Shown here: positions 15,624 to 23,540 of the stretch, one piece after another | Layout of the letters: the number at the start of each line of letters is the position of its first letter | How positions within the stretch are numbered: the first letter of the stretch is position 1 | Origin: CAZEHS01 sp964649745 | Lineage (GTDB): Bacteria > Bacillota > Clostridia > Peptostreptococcales > Acidaminobacteraceae | Direction of reading: 5' to 3' | Length of the DNA: 64,000 nucleotides | Assembly: GCA_964649745.1 (NCBI GenBank) | Contig: CAZYQI010000009.1 | Coordinates: forward strand, 1-64,000 | Notes under the pieces: generated by a model | Database searches by the model: none | Told to the model about the DNA's origin: nothing | The model's input: the letters and a program-made list of their open reading frames with translations, nothing else | Position numbers and translations under genes: made by a program

Positions 15624-16551
15624 AACAGGCCTCCCGTTCCTTTTCGCAAACAACAGCCTTCATAGCCGCCAGGGCAACCTCCAGCTGTCTGTCGTCGGGC
15701 TCTCTGGTGGTGAGCTTCTGCATTGCCATACCCGGCGCCTTAATGATGCGGGTCAGCGCCGTTTCTTTTCTGCTGGACCATTTCAACAGCTCGTAGGAAA
15801 GCCCTGCAACCAGCGGCAGCAATACCAGCTTCCACGCAACCCTTATCCAAACGGAATTCCAGCTTATCAGGCTGAAGATGAGGATGCTGATGACCATGAC
15901 AATCAGCAAAAAGCTCGTACCGCATCTGGGATGAAGGGTGGTAAAGCTTCGGGCGTTCTCAACGGTGAGCTCTTTTCCGCTTTCAAAGCAGTGAATGACC
16001 TTGTGCTCCGCTCCATGGTATTCGAAGACCCTTCGAATTTCCTTCATTCTGGAAATCAACAGGATATAGCCGACAAAGAGGCCCAATTTGAGAGCCCCTT
16101 CCAGGGCACTGAGGGCAATGCCGTTGTGCACCCAGGGACGCAGGCTTCCGATAACGAAGACCGGCAGGACCATGAAAAACAGAATTACAAAACTGATGGA
16201 AATCATGACGGAAGTCCAGATCATCACCTGATCCGCTTTATCTCCAAAGGTCTTTTCGACCCAAATGTCAAATTTACCCTGAGGCTCTTCTTCGCCGCCC
16301 TCTTCAAAAAATTCCGCTGAGAACATCAGCGCTTTCATCCCGATGATCAGGGAGTCAAAAAATCCGAATATACCCCTGAAAACGGGCCATTTCGTCCATG
16401 CCATCCGTGCCACTGCCGTAAGCGGATCCACCTTAAGTTCAATCTCCCCATCAGGTTTTCGCACCGCCACCGAAATGGTATCGATTCCCCTCATCATAAC
16501 TCCTTCAATGACGGCTTGTCCGCCAACCGAGGTGTACTTTTTATCGCTCAT
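15613..16551 (-). CDS. DUF1385 membrane protein (YqhQ-like)
   Basis: Conserved Bacillota membrane protein of unknown biochemical role, described in B. subtilis as YqhQ. The N-terminal GGQAVIEGVMMRG block and the central EYHGAEHKVIHCFE segment, with clustered His and Glu that could bind a metal, are the family signatures. I see about five membrane helices, with a soluble C-terminal tail. The ATG at 16551 follows GGAGG. It is linked with prmC and prfA in many Clostridia; no function can be deduced from this beyond association. Confidence 0.85.
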   Translation of the reverse strand: MSDKKYTSVGGQAVIEGVMMRGIDTISVAVRKPDGEIELKVDPLTAVARMAWTKWPVFRGIFGFFDSLIIGMKALMFSAEFFEEGGEEEPQGKFDIWVEKTFGDKADQVMIWTSVMISISFVILFFMVLPVFVIGSLRPWVHNGIALSALEGALKLGLFVGYILLISRMKEIRRVFEYHGAEHKVIHCFESGKELTVENARSFTTLHPRCGTSFLLIVMVISILIFSLISWNSVWIRVAWKLVLLPLVAGLSYELLKWSSRKETALTRIIKAPGMAMQKLTTREPDDRQLEVALAAMKAVVCEKEREACFED

Positions 16552-16576
16552 TGGTACCTCCAGAATAGTTAGATCT

Positions 16577-17167
16577 CTATGCTTGCTTTTCCGCTTCCCT
16601 AAAATAACATTCCGGACACAATGACTGGTATTCCACCGCACCAACCTGATCGATGGCAACCTGCTCCCCCTCGAAGACAAACCGGCCATCCATCTTCCTG
16701 GCATTCATCAGAGCCTTCTTCCCACAGCTGCAGATGGTTTTCAGCTCTTCAAGGCTGTGAGCCATCAGAAGAAGCCGTGTGCTTCCTTCAAAGCCCTGCA
16801 TCCGGAAGTCTGTCCGTAGTCCGTAGCAGATAACAGGAATGCCTTCCGTAACCGCCAGCTTGAACAGCTGATCCACCTGTTCGCTTTGCAGGAACTGCGC
16901 TTCGTCCACCAACACGCAGTGGACCCTGCCCTGCACCCCCTGCCATCGGCAGACCAGTTCATGAATATCCGCGTCCTTCTCCACGCTGAGATCCACCTGC
17001 CGTGTCACGCCAAGCCGTGACACCACGTGCTGTCCACCCTTGGTATCCATTACGGGCTTGATGACAAGCACCTGCATGCCCCGTTCCTCATAATTATATG
17101 CAACCTGCATCAACGCAGTCGATTTGCCGCTGTTCATAGCACCATAGCGAAAATAGAGCTTTGACAT
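16577..17167 (-). CDS. tdk: Thymidine kinase
   Basis: Type II thymidine kinase, phosphorylating thymidine to dTMP with ATP. The P-loop GAMNSGKS, the DEAQFL Walker-B-like motif and two cysteine pairs (CSCGKKA, CPECYF) of the structural Zn site are seen. The preferred start is the ATG at 17167 (MSKLYFRYG), eight bases after AGGAGG; the longer frame lacks a site. Length 195 residues is typical. Together with upp and comEB it gives this block a pyrimidine-nucleotide theme. Confidence 0.95.
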   Translation of the reverse strand: MSKLYFRYGAMNSGKSTALMQVAYNYEERGMQVLVIKPVMDTKGGQHVVSRLGVTRQVDLSVEKDADIHELVCRWQGVQGRVHCVLVDEAQFLQSEQVDQLFKLAVTEGIPVICYGLRTDFRMQGFEGSTRLLLMAHSLEELKTICSCGKKALMNARKMDGRFVFEGEQVAIDQVGAVEYQSLCPECYFREAEKQA

Positions 17168-17201
17168 AACCGGAGGTCCTCCTATGAATAGAGATAGATC
17201 C

Positions 17202-17381
17202 AATTAGCCACGGATAACACGGATGTTCACGGATGAATAATCTATTTGGCCGGCAAATCATCCTTTTGATGCGCAAAATTGATGCCACTCACCCGTTTAG
17301 CACGTTTTCAACATAATAAAAGCAAGCTGTCACGCCATCTCATTTCCGTGTAAATCCGTGTTATCCGTGGCAATCCTTTTA
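17202..17381. repeat. ACGGAT-variant of the palindromic repeat, copy 3 (180 bp)
   Basis: Left end TTAGCCACGGATAACACGGA and right end TCCGTGTTATCCGTGGCAA are inverted repeats. The same layout as the GCAGATG elements is built from CACGGAT units instead. The core (17240-17340) is not evidently related to the other cores. It lies between tdk and rpmE. Confidence 0.75.
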
Positions 17382-17402
17382 TCACTATCTTTATAATCCT
17401 TC

Positions 17403-17436
17403 AAAAAACAAAATGGATTAGAATTCCTTCTAATCC
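17403..17436 (-). terminator. Terminator of rpmE
   Basis: GGATTAGAA (17415-17423) and TTCTAATCC (17428-17436) form a perfect nine-pair stem with a four-base loop, followed on the - strand by ATTTTGTTTTTTG. It lies ten bases after the rpmE stop. Confidence 0.85.
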
Positions 17437-17445
17437 ACCCATCGC

Positions 17446-17646
17446 TTACTTCATGCCGTATTTCGTTTTGAACTTGTCTGCACGTCCGCCGCGTTCTACG
17501 ACTTTCTGCGTTCCCGTGAAGAACGGGTGGCACTCGGAACAGATCTCAACTCTTATTTCTTCTTTCGTTGATTTTGTTTCGAATGTGTTTCCGCAGGCAC
17601 ATTTAACAGTTACCGCCTCATACTTCGGGTGGATTCCGCTTTTCAT
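17446..17646 (-). CDS. rpmE: 50S ribosomal protein L31
   Basis: Small ribosomal protein of 66 residues from the ATG at 17646 (MKSGIHPKY), which follows AGAGGTG. Cysteines at CACGN and CSECHPF give the four-cysteine, Zn-binding (C+) form of L31. Bacillota often carry a second, Zn-free copy elsewhere, induced by zinc shortage; none is seen here. It is flanked by its own promoter and terminator and so is a monocistronic unit. Confidence 0.96.
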   Translation of the reverse strand: MKSGIHPKYEAVTVKCACGNTFETKSTKEEIRVEICSECHPFFTGTQKVVERGGRADKFKTKYGMK

Positions 17647-17711
17647 GTTTTTCACCTCTTTCCCTTGCAACATCTTTATTGGATGGTTTTGCATCCTCGA
17701 TGAACCTCTAT

Positions 17712-17740
17712 ATTGTATCATGATTCAAATGGGGTCGCAA
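17712..17740 (-). promoter_or_regulatory. Promoter of rpmE
   Basis: TACAAT (17712-17717) preceded at 17 bp by TTGCGA (17735-17740) on the - strand, giving a leader of about 60 nt before rpmE. It diverges from the + strand promoter 30 bp away. Confidence 0.6.
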
Positions 17741-17769
17741 CGGTTTTTTCGAAGTCTTCCCACGTTCCC

Positions 17770-17798
17770 TTGAAAGGCTCTGACGCAAAAGGTATTAT
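17770..17798 (+). promoter_or_regulatory. Promoter of the + strand lipoprotein gene
   Basis: TTGAAA (17770-17775), 17 bp spacer, TATTAT (17793-17798): close to the sigma-A consensus. Transcription would begin about 20 bases before the ribosome binding site GGAGGT of the gene at 17828. Confidence 0.7.
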
Positions 17799-17827
17799 GA
17801 ATATATCAACAGCTTTACGGAGGTCTT

Positions 17828-19567
17828 ATGAACCCTTTTCGCCCCATTTCCATGCTATTGATTCTTTCACTGGCATTTCTTCTTGCCGGCTGTTCTCTTT
17901 TCAATAAGGAAAATCAAACACCTCAGCCCCTTCTGGACACCTCTCAGGCGCCGGCACTGTTAGTGGACGGACAGCCGTTCAAACCGGATCCTGCTCCCGT
18001 CATGCTGGATGGCAAACTTTATCTTCCGTTCATCGAATCACTGGCGCTGTTGAACATCCCAGCTGAGAACTATCCCAAACAGGATGTGGTGACCGCCTAC
18101 CACGACAACCGTTTCCTGAAGATTGATACCAAGAGCCTTACGTTGAAACGTAATGGAAAAACGCTTTCAAAATCCCAGTCTCCGGTTTTGATAAAGGACA
18201 CCCTTTATGTCCCGGCTTCTCTTATTTTTGATTCCTTCGACCTTGGACTCACGTATCCCAAGGATGGCGTCATTGCAATCGCCCATCAGGAAAACCAGGA
18301 AGGCCCGCAGCTGGTGGATGGAGAGTATTACGTTCCCATTGCTGTAAAAGAATCGGACCTGCAGTTCGCTGTCCCAAAATCATGGAATCGGCTGCCAGGG
18401 TCACCTTATCGATTCGGTGAAATCTCTGATTATGATGATTATCATGTAACCTTCCTGACCCAGCCCATGGAAAAACGTACCGATAACGAGCTGCTGACGG
18501 AGCTGGCTGAAAAAGCCGCCACCGACGCCGGCGTGGAACTTCTGCGCGATCAGGTGGCACCCCTTCAGGTTAATGGTCTTGATGGCGTAACCGCTGTATA
18601 TCGCTATTATTCAGATGACGCCTCAGGCCAAATGATCCTTTACCTCTTTAAACGGGACAAAACCGCCTATGTCTTTCAAGGATGGATAAAGCATGCCGTC
18701 GATGAAGAAGCCGTCCTTCGTCAGATCACTGGAATTACACGATCCCTGAGATTGGGCGATATGACGGTGGATGTGCAGCGGGAGCACTACCTGGAAGCCC
18801 CCGCTTTCTTCGAAAAGGGTGTAACCCTGTCAGCTCCTCTATACAGCAATATGGAAGTCCGTGGTCATGTTCAGCTTGCCGGCACAATTGCAGAGCGCGG
18901 AGTCAAGTGGCTATACATAGCCACAACCAGAGGCGGACAAACGATCACACAGCAGATCCCCGTTAAGGACAAGGCCTTCTCAGCATCAATTTACACGCCT
19001 CTGGGTCTTGGAAAACACGACCTCACGATTTATGCTTCAAAGGATGTACAGAATCCTCAGGACCGAATTCTTCAGGTAAGCGTCGTGAACACGGATCCGC
19101 AGGAATCCCGTTGGACAATCCCCGGAACGCTTATAAACTCCGATAGTGATTACATCACCAGCCAGAGCAGCCTTCTGACTTATAAGACCTATGGCGATTA
19201 TATGAAGGCCCGGCAGCTGTTTTCATGGATCATTGAAAACATTGAACTGAAGCCTTCCGAATCCGATCCCGTTCAGGCCTCCGATGTATACCTTAAAAGT
19301 TCAGGAAGCGAGCAGGAAATTGTACTTCTCTACACGGCATTACTGAGAGCAACAGAGATTCCCGCCCGGGTTCTGACTGTAGAAGGTACCCCCACAACCT
19401 GGGTGGAAATGCAGATGAACGGACAATGGGTTGAATCGGATCCCGTATCCGCCATACGGCGCATTCAGGACGGCGCTCCCCTGGCGGAAGCCATCGATGC
19501 CCATTTTAACATGTCGATGTCTTATTTTGAAGAGAAGTACACGACCATAGAGACTATGCCGTGGTAA
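17828..19567 (+). CDS. Lipoprotein with copper-amine-oxidase-N-like and degenerate transglutaminase-like domains
   Basis: A secreted, lipid-anchored protein of 579 residues: signal peptide with lipobox LAGC, Cys22 being the predicted lipidation site. Residues about 40-170 look like the copper-amine-oxidase N-terminal fold (repeats of PVMLDGKLYLPF and PVLIKDTLYVPA type), a wall-associated domain in Clostridia. Near residues 440-540 the layout is that of a transglutaminase/protease core, but by alignment the catalytic Cys is Glu495 and the His is Thr524; only Asp538 remains. I infer a non-catalytic binding module. The middle part is not recognised. It is the only + strand gene in the window, with its own promoter and a terminator shared with kce. 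Confidence 0.75.
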   Translation: MNPFRPISMLLILSLAFLLAGCSLFNKENQTPQPLLDTSQAPALLVDGQPFKPDPAPVMLDGKLYLPFIESLALLNIPAENYPKQDVVTAYHDNRFLKIDTKSLTLKRNGKTLSKSQSPVLIKDTLYVPASLIFDSFDLGLTYPKDGVIAIAHQENQEGPQLVDGEYYVPIAVKESDLQFAVPKSWNRLPGSPYRFGEISDYDDYHVTFLTQPMEKRTDNELLTELAEKAATDAGVELLRDQVAPLQVNGLDGVTAVYRYYSDDASGQMILYLFKRDKTAYVFQGWIKHAVDEEAVLRQITGITRSLRLGDMTVDVQREHYLEAPAFFEKGVTLSAPLYSNMEVRGHVQLAGTIAERGVKWLYIATTRGGQTITQQIPVKDKAFSASIYTPLGLGKHDLTIYASKDVQNPQDRILQVSVVNTDPQESRWTIPGTLINSDSDYITSQSSLLTYKTYGDYMKARQLFSWIIENIELKPSESDPVQASDVYLKSSGSEQEIVLLYTALLRATEIPARVLTVEGTPTTWVEMQMNGQWVESDPVSAIRRIQDGAPLAEAIDAHFNMSMSYFEEKYTTIETMPW

Positions 19568-19587
19568 GTGAGAGAACATATTGATAC

Positions 19588-19746
19588 GACCCTTTGCCGC
19601 AGATGACGCAGATGCAAACCGATGTCCGCAGATGAGGATATTTCATCTTGAGCTCCCTCAAGAGGGAAATGGGCCAACACCTTTCAACATTAACCATCGA
19701 CCTTCATCGTTTTTCATCCGCGTTCATCTGCGGCTAAAGGTTTAGC
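19588..19746. repeat. GCAGATG-type palindromic repeat, copy 4, with nested CTCCCTC piece
   Basis: Left end CCCTTTGCCGCAGATGACGC and right end GCGTTCATCTGCGGCTAAAG are inverted. The middle includes GAGCTCCCTCAAGAGGGAAA (19650-19669), a fragment of the CTCCCTC hairpin repeat. It fills the space between the lipoprotein stop and the shared terminator. Confidence 0.8.
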
Positions 19747-19765
19747 TTGCACCTCCTCCCATAAG

Positions 19766-19791
19766 AAAAACCAGCCGCGCGGCTGGTTTTT
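19766..19791. terminator. Bidirectional terminator between the lipoprotein gene and kce
   Basis: AAAAACCAGCCGCGCGGCTG continues to GTTTTT (19766-19791): a perfect 26-bp palindrome with A-run and T-run on the two sides. It can stop transcription from both converging genes. Confidence 0.85.
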
Positions 19792-19801
19792 GCGTTTTAT
19801 T

Positions 19802-20620
19802 CTATTTCTTTGCAATCCCTAGAATCTCTCGGGCTTCATCCGGTGTGGCCACTTCTCTGCCCACCTCGTTGGCGATACGCACGATGCGCTCTACCAGCTC
19901 TGCATTATTTTTTGCGAGAATGCCCTTTTTATACCACACATTGTCTTCAAAACCGACACGGACGTTTCCCCCAAGAACGATGGCCATGGTGGCCAGCGGC
20001 GTTTCCGTGCGTCCGATACCGGCTACTGTCCAGGTGCTTCCCGCTGGAATGCAGCTGATCATATGCATCAGATCCTCCGGGGTTCCTGGGCAGGCACCGG
20101 GTACGCCCAACACAAAATCGAAATGGATGGGATGGGACAGCAGGCCCTTTTTCACCAAGGCAAGGGCGTTGGCGATCATACCACGTTCAAAAACCTCGAT
20201 TTCAGGCTTAACTCCGTTTTCCTTCATCTTGGCGGCAAACTTTTCCATGTTTTCTTCGGTGTTCATGAAAACATCAGGGCCGAAGTTGCAGGTACCGGCG
20301 CTGAGGGTGGCCATTTCGGGCTTCAGGTCCACCGGCTGGAGACGCTGCTCCGCGGTATGCCAGACGGCGCCCCCTGTAGAAGGCTGAACAATGATATTGC
20401 ACCGAGCTTCGATCTTTTCCTTGATTTCCTTGTACACGGCATAGTCCTGAGTAGGATTCCCTTCGCCATCTCTGGCGTGGACATGGACAATGGAAGCACC
20501 GGCTTCCCAGCACTCAAAAGCCGCCTGCGCAATTTCGTCAGGCGTTACAGGAAGGTTAGGCTGTTGTTCTTTTGTTACTTCTGCCCCCGTAAGGGCGGCG
20601 GTAATGATGAGCTTTTGCAT
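19802..20620 (-). CDS. kce: 3-keto-5-aminohexanoate cleavage enzyme family protein (BKACE)
   Basis: Zn-dependent beta-keto acid cleavage enzyme. Kce itself condenses 3-keto-5-aminohexanoate with acetyl-CoA to acetoacetate and 3-aminobutyryl-CoA in lysine fermentation. The Zn-binding HVHARD motif, the STGG segment and the glutamate in VGFEDNVW are present. Length 272 residues from the ATG at 20620 (MQKLIITAALTG) is typical. No other lysine-fermentation gene (kamA, kamDE, kdd, kal) is near. The family is broad in substrate, so lysine use is likely but not proven. Confidence 0.8.
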   Translation of the reverse strand: MQKLIITAALTGAEVTKEQQPNLPVTPDEIAQAAFECWEAGASIVHVHARDGEGNPTQDYAVYKEIKEKIEARCNIIVQPSTGGAVWHTAEQRLQPVDLKPEMATLSAGTCNFGPDVFMNTEENMEKFAAKMKENGVKPEIEVFERGMIANALALVKKGLLSHPIHFDFVLGVPGACPGTPEDLMHMISCIPAGSTWTVAGIGRTETPLATMAIVLGGNVRVGFEDNVWYKKGILAKNNAELVERIVRIANEVGREVATPDEAREILGIAKK

Positions 20621-20690
20621 AGGATTCATCCTTTCATGGGGTTTAGGTGGGTGAAAGAAAACGCCATGAAGGTTTTAAACCACTATGGAT

Positions 20691-20719
20691 AGCGTAATGC
20701 AAAATGGAATTACAGTCAA
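20691..20719 (-). promoter_or_regulatory. Possible promoter of kce
   Basis: TTGACT (20714-20719) and, 17 bp on, TACGCT (20691-20696) on the - strand. The -35 element is good and the -10 poor, so confidence is limited. It sits between the repeat cluster and kce. Confidence 0.4.
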
Positions 20720-20723
20720 GGGA

Positions 20724-20897
20724 TTCAACCTTTTGCCGCAGATGAACGCAGATGAAGACCGATGGGTTTCGACGTACCTGTCCAAATATCTCTCGATTAG
20801 TAATGTTAATGATTCCGTCAATTACAACACAAATTCAAAACCTACTAATAAGATTTAACCCATTGCCCTTCATCTGCGTTCATCTACCCTAAAAATG
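20724..20897. repeat. GCAGATG-type palindromic repeat, copy 5
   Basis: Left end TTCAACCTTTTGCCGCAG runs on into GATGAACGCAGATGAA; the right side CCCTTCATCTGCGTTCATCT is well kept but its outer end has decayed. The AT-rich core resembles that of the copy at 12147-12324 (GACGT, then ATCTCTCGATTAGTA against TTCTCTAATTAGTA). It lies in the 487-bp gap between kce and the V-ATPase D gene. Confidence 0.8.
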
Positions 20898-20907
20898 TAC
20901 TACTGCT

Positions 20908-21014
20908 AGACCTCCCTCTTGAGGGAGGTGGCACCGAAGGTGACGGTGGGAGTTGTTACGCGCGTACTCCCCCTTGCCGCTTCGCGTCCGTTCCCCCTCA
21001 AGAGGGGGATGGAG
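20908..21014. repeat. CTCCCTC/GAGGGAG hairpin repeat, second long form
   Basis: Hairpins CCTCCCTCTTGAGGGAGG (20911-20928) and CCCCCTCAAGAGGGGG (20993-21008) flank an inner segment with GGCACCGAAGGTGACGG and a loosely inverted CCGCTTCGCGTCCG. The arrangement is that of the copy at 13426-13527 turned round. The rest of the gap (21015-21107) ends in TCTGCGGCTAAGGGTC, a remnant end of a GCAGATG element; otherwise I see nothing there. Confidence 0.8.
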
Positions 21015-21107
21015 CCACTGCCAATCGTCACCATTTTCATGGCCGGTGGTTTCCAAAAGGGACATGGGGGTCTGCGGCTAAGGGTCTTACTTTCTTGAAT
21101 TTTAAAT

Positions 21108-21728
21108 TTACGAGCTTCGCTTCTTCGCTTTGACCTTCTTCAGGCGGAAGAAGTCTTCCCGTTCTTTTTCTTCCAGAACATCGGAGATGAATTTGACGAT
21201 CTCCCGATATTTTGGAATCTGAATCTTATCCAGGGCGTTGGCCCGTTTCTGGGTTTTTTTGATTTCAAACACCAGCTTGTAGATGGACGTATCGATTTCA
21301 GCCAGCTCGTAGATTAGGTACTTCAGTTCGCGATAACGGGCAACGGCCAGGTCCAGAGCCGGGTTGGTCCGGAAAAATCCGAAATAGGCCTCCAGCTCCT
21401 CTTCTTCATAGGAAACCGTGGGGATTTCTACCCCCATTACGCTTCGGAGAAGAATTTTGTAGACCTTTTCCTCCGGAACGGAGATGGCGATTTCAGCCAC
21501 GGCGCTGCTGCCCAGGGTTACCTCTGCAAACTGCATGGCCTGATACGCTTCAATGACCAGCACGGATATCCGGCCCTGTATGGACTTGGCCCGCCCCGTG
21601 AGGGACATCAGCTCCTGAATCAGCACGTTCCGCTTCTTATCTAAAAGTTCAAAGCCCTTCAGAGAAAAAGCCAGGACCGACTTCGCCCGCAGCAGGCTGG
21701 ATTTAGTTGGGGCAACTGACTGGTACAT
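21108..21728 (-). CDS. ntpD: V/A-type ATPase subunit D
   Basis: Central rotor shaft of the V/A-type ATPase. The N-terminal APTKSSLLRAKSVLAFSLKG and the C-terminal long helix (KKTQKRANALDKIQIPKY) form the coiled coil; the basic tail KKVKAKKRSS is usual. Start at the ATG 21728 after GGAGGT; 206 residues, as expected. It is the last gene of the operon; no clear terminator follows, only the repeat cluster. Confidence 0.95.
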   Translation of the reverse strand: MYQSVAPTKSSLLRAKSVLAFSLKGFELLDKKRNVLIQELMSLTGRAKSIQGRISVLVIEAYQAMQFAEVTLGSSAVAEIAISVPEEKVYKILLRSVMGVEIPTVSYEEEELEAYFGFFRTNPALDLAVARYRELKYLIYELAEIDTSIYKLVFEIKKTQKRANALDKIQIPKYREIVKFISDVLEEKEREDFFRLKKVKAKKRSS

Positions 21729-21746
21729 ATTTACCTCCAAGGGGTG

Positions 21747-21828
21747 GTGCGTCATGCGTCGCGCGTTTTGCGTACAGGGATAAGAGAATGATTTGCCCGT
21801 TACGCGGGACGCTCGACGCGCTACGCCT
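21747..21828. repeat. GCG-rich palindromic repeat, copy 3
   Basis: GTGCGTCATGCGTCGCGCG and CGTTACGCGGGACGCTCGACGCGCTACGCC form imperfect inverted arms about an AT-rich spacer. The stop TAG of the B-subunit gene (21821-21823) lies within its edge, GGCGTAGCGCG on the - strand. Confidence 0.75.
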
Positions 21829-23206
21829 TAACCCGCTTATTATAGTGTTCATCCAGGAATCGGTCATCGATCCGGGCCAACTCGATGCGGGGCATGATGG
21901 AAAGAAGGTCCCAGCCCAACTCGATGGATTCGTTGATGCTCCGGTTCACATTATCGCCCTGACCCAGGAATTTATCTTCAAAGGACCGGCCAAAGCTGAG
22001 GTATGTTTTGTCCAGATCCGAAAGGTCGCTCTCGCCGATGATCTGGGCAAGGGCGCGTACCTCCTGAACCTTGGAATAGCATGAGAACAGCTGATTCGCC
22101 ACATCCGCGTGATCTTCCCGGGTGTAGCCTTTTCCGATACCGTCCTTCATCAGTCGGGACAGGGATGGAAGAACTGCCACCGGAGGGAACACCCCATCCT
22201 GATGAAGATCTCGACCCAAAACGATTTGCCCTTCCGTGATGTAACCGGTAAGGTCTGGAATCGGGTGGGAAATATCATCGTTGGGCATGGTCAGGATCGG
22301 CAGGAAGGTAATGGAGCCTGATTGTCCCTTCATCTGACCTGCACGCTCATACAAGGACGCCAGATCGGAATACAGGTAACCCGGGTACCCCTTACGACTG
22401 GGCACCTCTTCACGGGAGGATGAAATTTCACGGAGGGCCTCACAGTAGCTGGTGATGTCGGTCATGACAACCAGCACGTTGATGCCTTCTTCAAACGCCA
22501 GGTATTCCGCTGCCGTAAGGGCACAGCGGGGTGTACTGATCCGTTCAACCACAGGGTCATTGGCCAGGTTTAAAAAGAAAACCACGCGGTCCAGTGCCCC
22601 CGCCTCTTCAAAACTTCTTCTGAAAAAGGCGGCATCGTCGTTCTTCACGCCGATGGCTGCGAACACGACAGCAAACTCTTCGTCTGTACCTTCACCCAAT
22701 TGGGCCTGACGGACAATCTGTGCCGCCAGTTCGTTGTGGGGAAGTCCGTTTCCTGAGAAAATGGGCAGCTTTTGACCACGGATCAGGGTGATCAGGCTGT
22801 CTATGGAGGAAATGCCGGTTTGAATGAAGCTTCTCGGATATTTGCGGGCAATGGGGTTAATAGGACGTCCGTTGATGTTTCGGCTCAGGTTGCTGAACAC
22901 CGGACCGCCACCATCCACTGGGCGCCCGATACCGTTGAAGGTTCGGCCCATCAACTCTTTTGAAACCTTGATTTCAAAGGGTTTTCCCGTGAGGCGCACC
23001 GACGTGCTGGAGGTGGTAAGACCGGAGGTCCCTTCAAACACCTGGGCGATGATGGTATCCCCTTCAATTCGGATGATCTTTCCGGTTCGTTTGCGCCCGT
23101 CTGCACTCTCTATTTCGATAATTTCTCCGTAGAACGCACCTTCGACTCCTGATAGGACGATCAGAGGGCCTTCAACGCGGTCCAGGCTCAGATATTCTTT
23201 ACGCAT
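21821..23206 (-). CDS. ntpB: V/A-type ATPase subunit B
   Basis: Regulatory, non-catalytic nucleotide-site subunit of the V1/A1 head, 461 residues. It lacks a P-loop, having SGNGLPHNELAAQI in its place, as all B subunits do. The segments MTDITSYCEALREISSSREE and RKGYPGYLYSDLASLYERAG are conserved family blocks. The start is the ATG at 23206 (MRKEYLSLDRVEGPL) after GGGAGTG. In this operon B is separated from A by the K and F genes, which is unusual. Confidence 0.96.
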   Translation of the reverse strand: MRKEYLSLDRVEGPLIVLSGVEGAFYGEIIEIESADGRKRTGKIIRIEGDTIIAQVFEGTSGLTTSSTSVRLTGKPFEIKVSKELMGRTFNGIGRPVDGGGPVFSNLSRNINGRPINPIARKYPRSFIQTGISSIDSLITLIRGQKLPIFSGNGLPHNELAAQIVRQAQLGEGTDEEFAVVFAAIGVKNDDAAFFRRSFEEAGALDRVVFFLNLANDPVVERISTPRCALTAAEYLAFEEGINVLVVMTDITSYCEALREISSSREEVPSRKGYPGYLYSDLASLYERAGQMKGQSGSITFLPILTMPNDDISHPIPDLTGYITEGQIVLGRDLHQDGVFPPVAVLPSLSRLMKDGIGKGYTREDHADVANQLFSCYSKVQEVRALAQIIGESDLSDLDKTYLSFGRSFEDKFLGQGDNVNRSINESIELGWDLLSIMPRIELARIDDRFLDEHYNKRVKA

Positions 23207-23225
23207 AGTTTCACTCCCGTCAGGG

Positions 23226-23534
23226 TCAGTCGATTTTGATGCCGATGGATTCACGGATATATTTACTCATCCTGTCTTCCATAACTCCCCCGAAATCGGG
23301 GATTTCGACAATCAATTTTTCTTTGCTTTGAAGCTTCAGTTCCATCACTTCACTCTCTGCCAGAGACATGACATCCCGGGTGAGGATAATGATGCCCACC
23401 TTGGGGTCTGACAGAAAACTTTTTAGCTGTTCAAGAAAGCCTTCCCTATCCGAGACAAGAACTCCCGCAATACCGGAAAGACGCATCCCCGTAAGAAGAT
23501 CGGGGTTTTGGCTGATCAATACAGATCGCATCAT
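23226..23534 (-). CDS. ntpG: V/A-type ATPase subunit F
   Basis: Small rotor-stalk subunit binding the D shaft, called NtpG in Enterococcus. The 102-residue alpha/beta protein has the usual pattern: a strand with a short Leu-Gly-Ile loop, IIILTRDVMSL in the middle and LIVEIPDFGG near the end. It lies six bases from the K gene and 19 bases from the B gene, so is tightly coupled. Confidence 0.9.
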   Translation of the reverse strand: MMRSVLISQNPDLLTGMRLSGIAGVLVSDREGFLEQLKSFLSDPKVGIIILTRDVMSLAESEVMELKLQSKEKLIVEIPDFGGVMEDRMSKYIRESIGIKID

Positions 23535-23540
23535 ATCACC

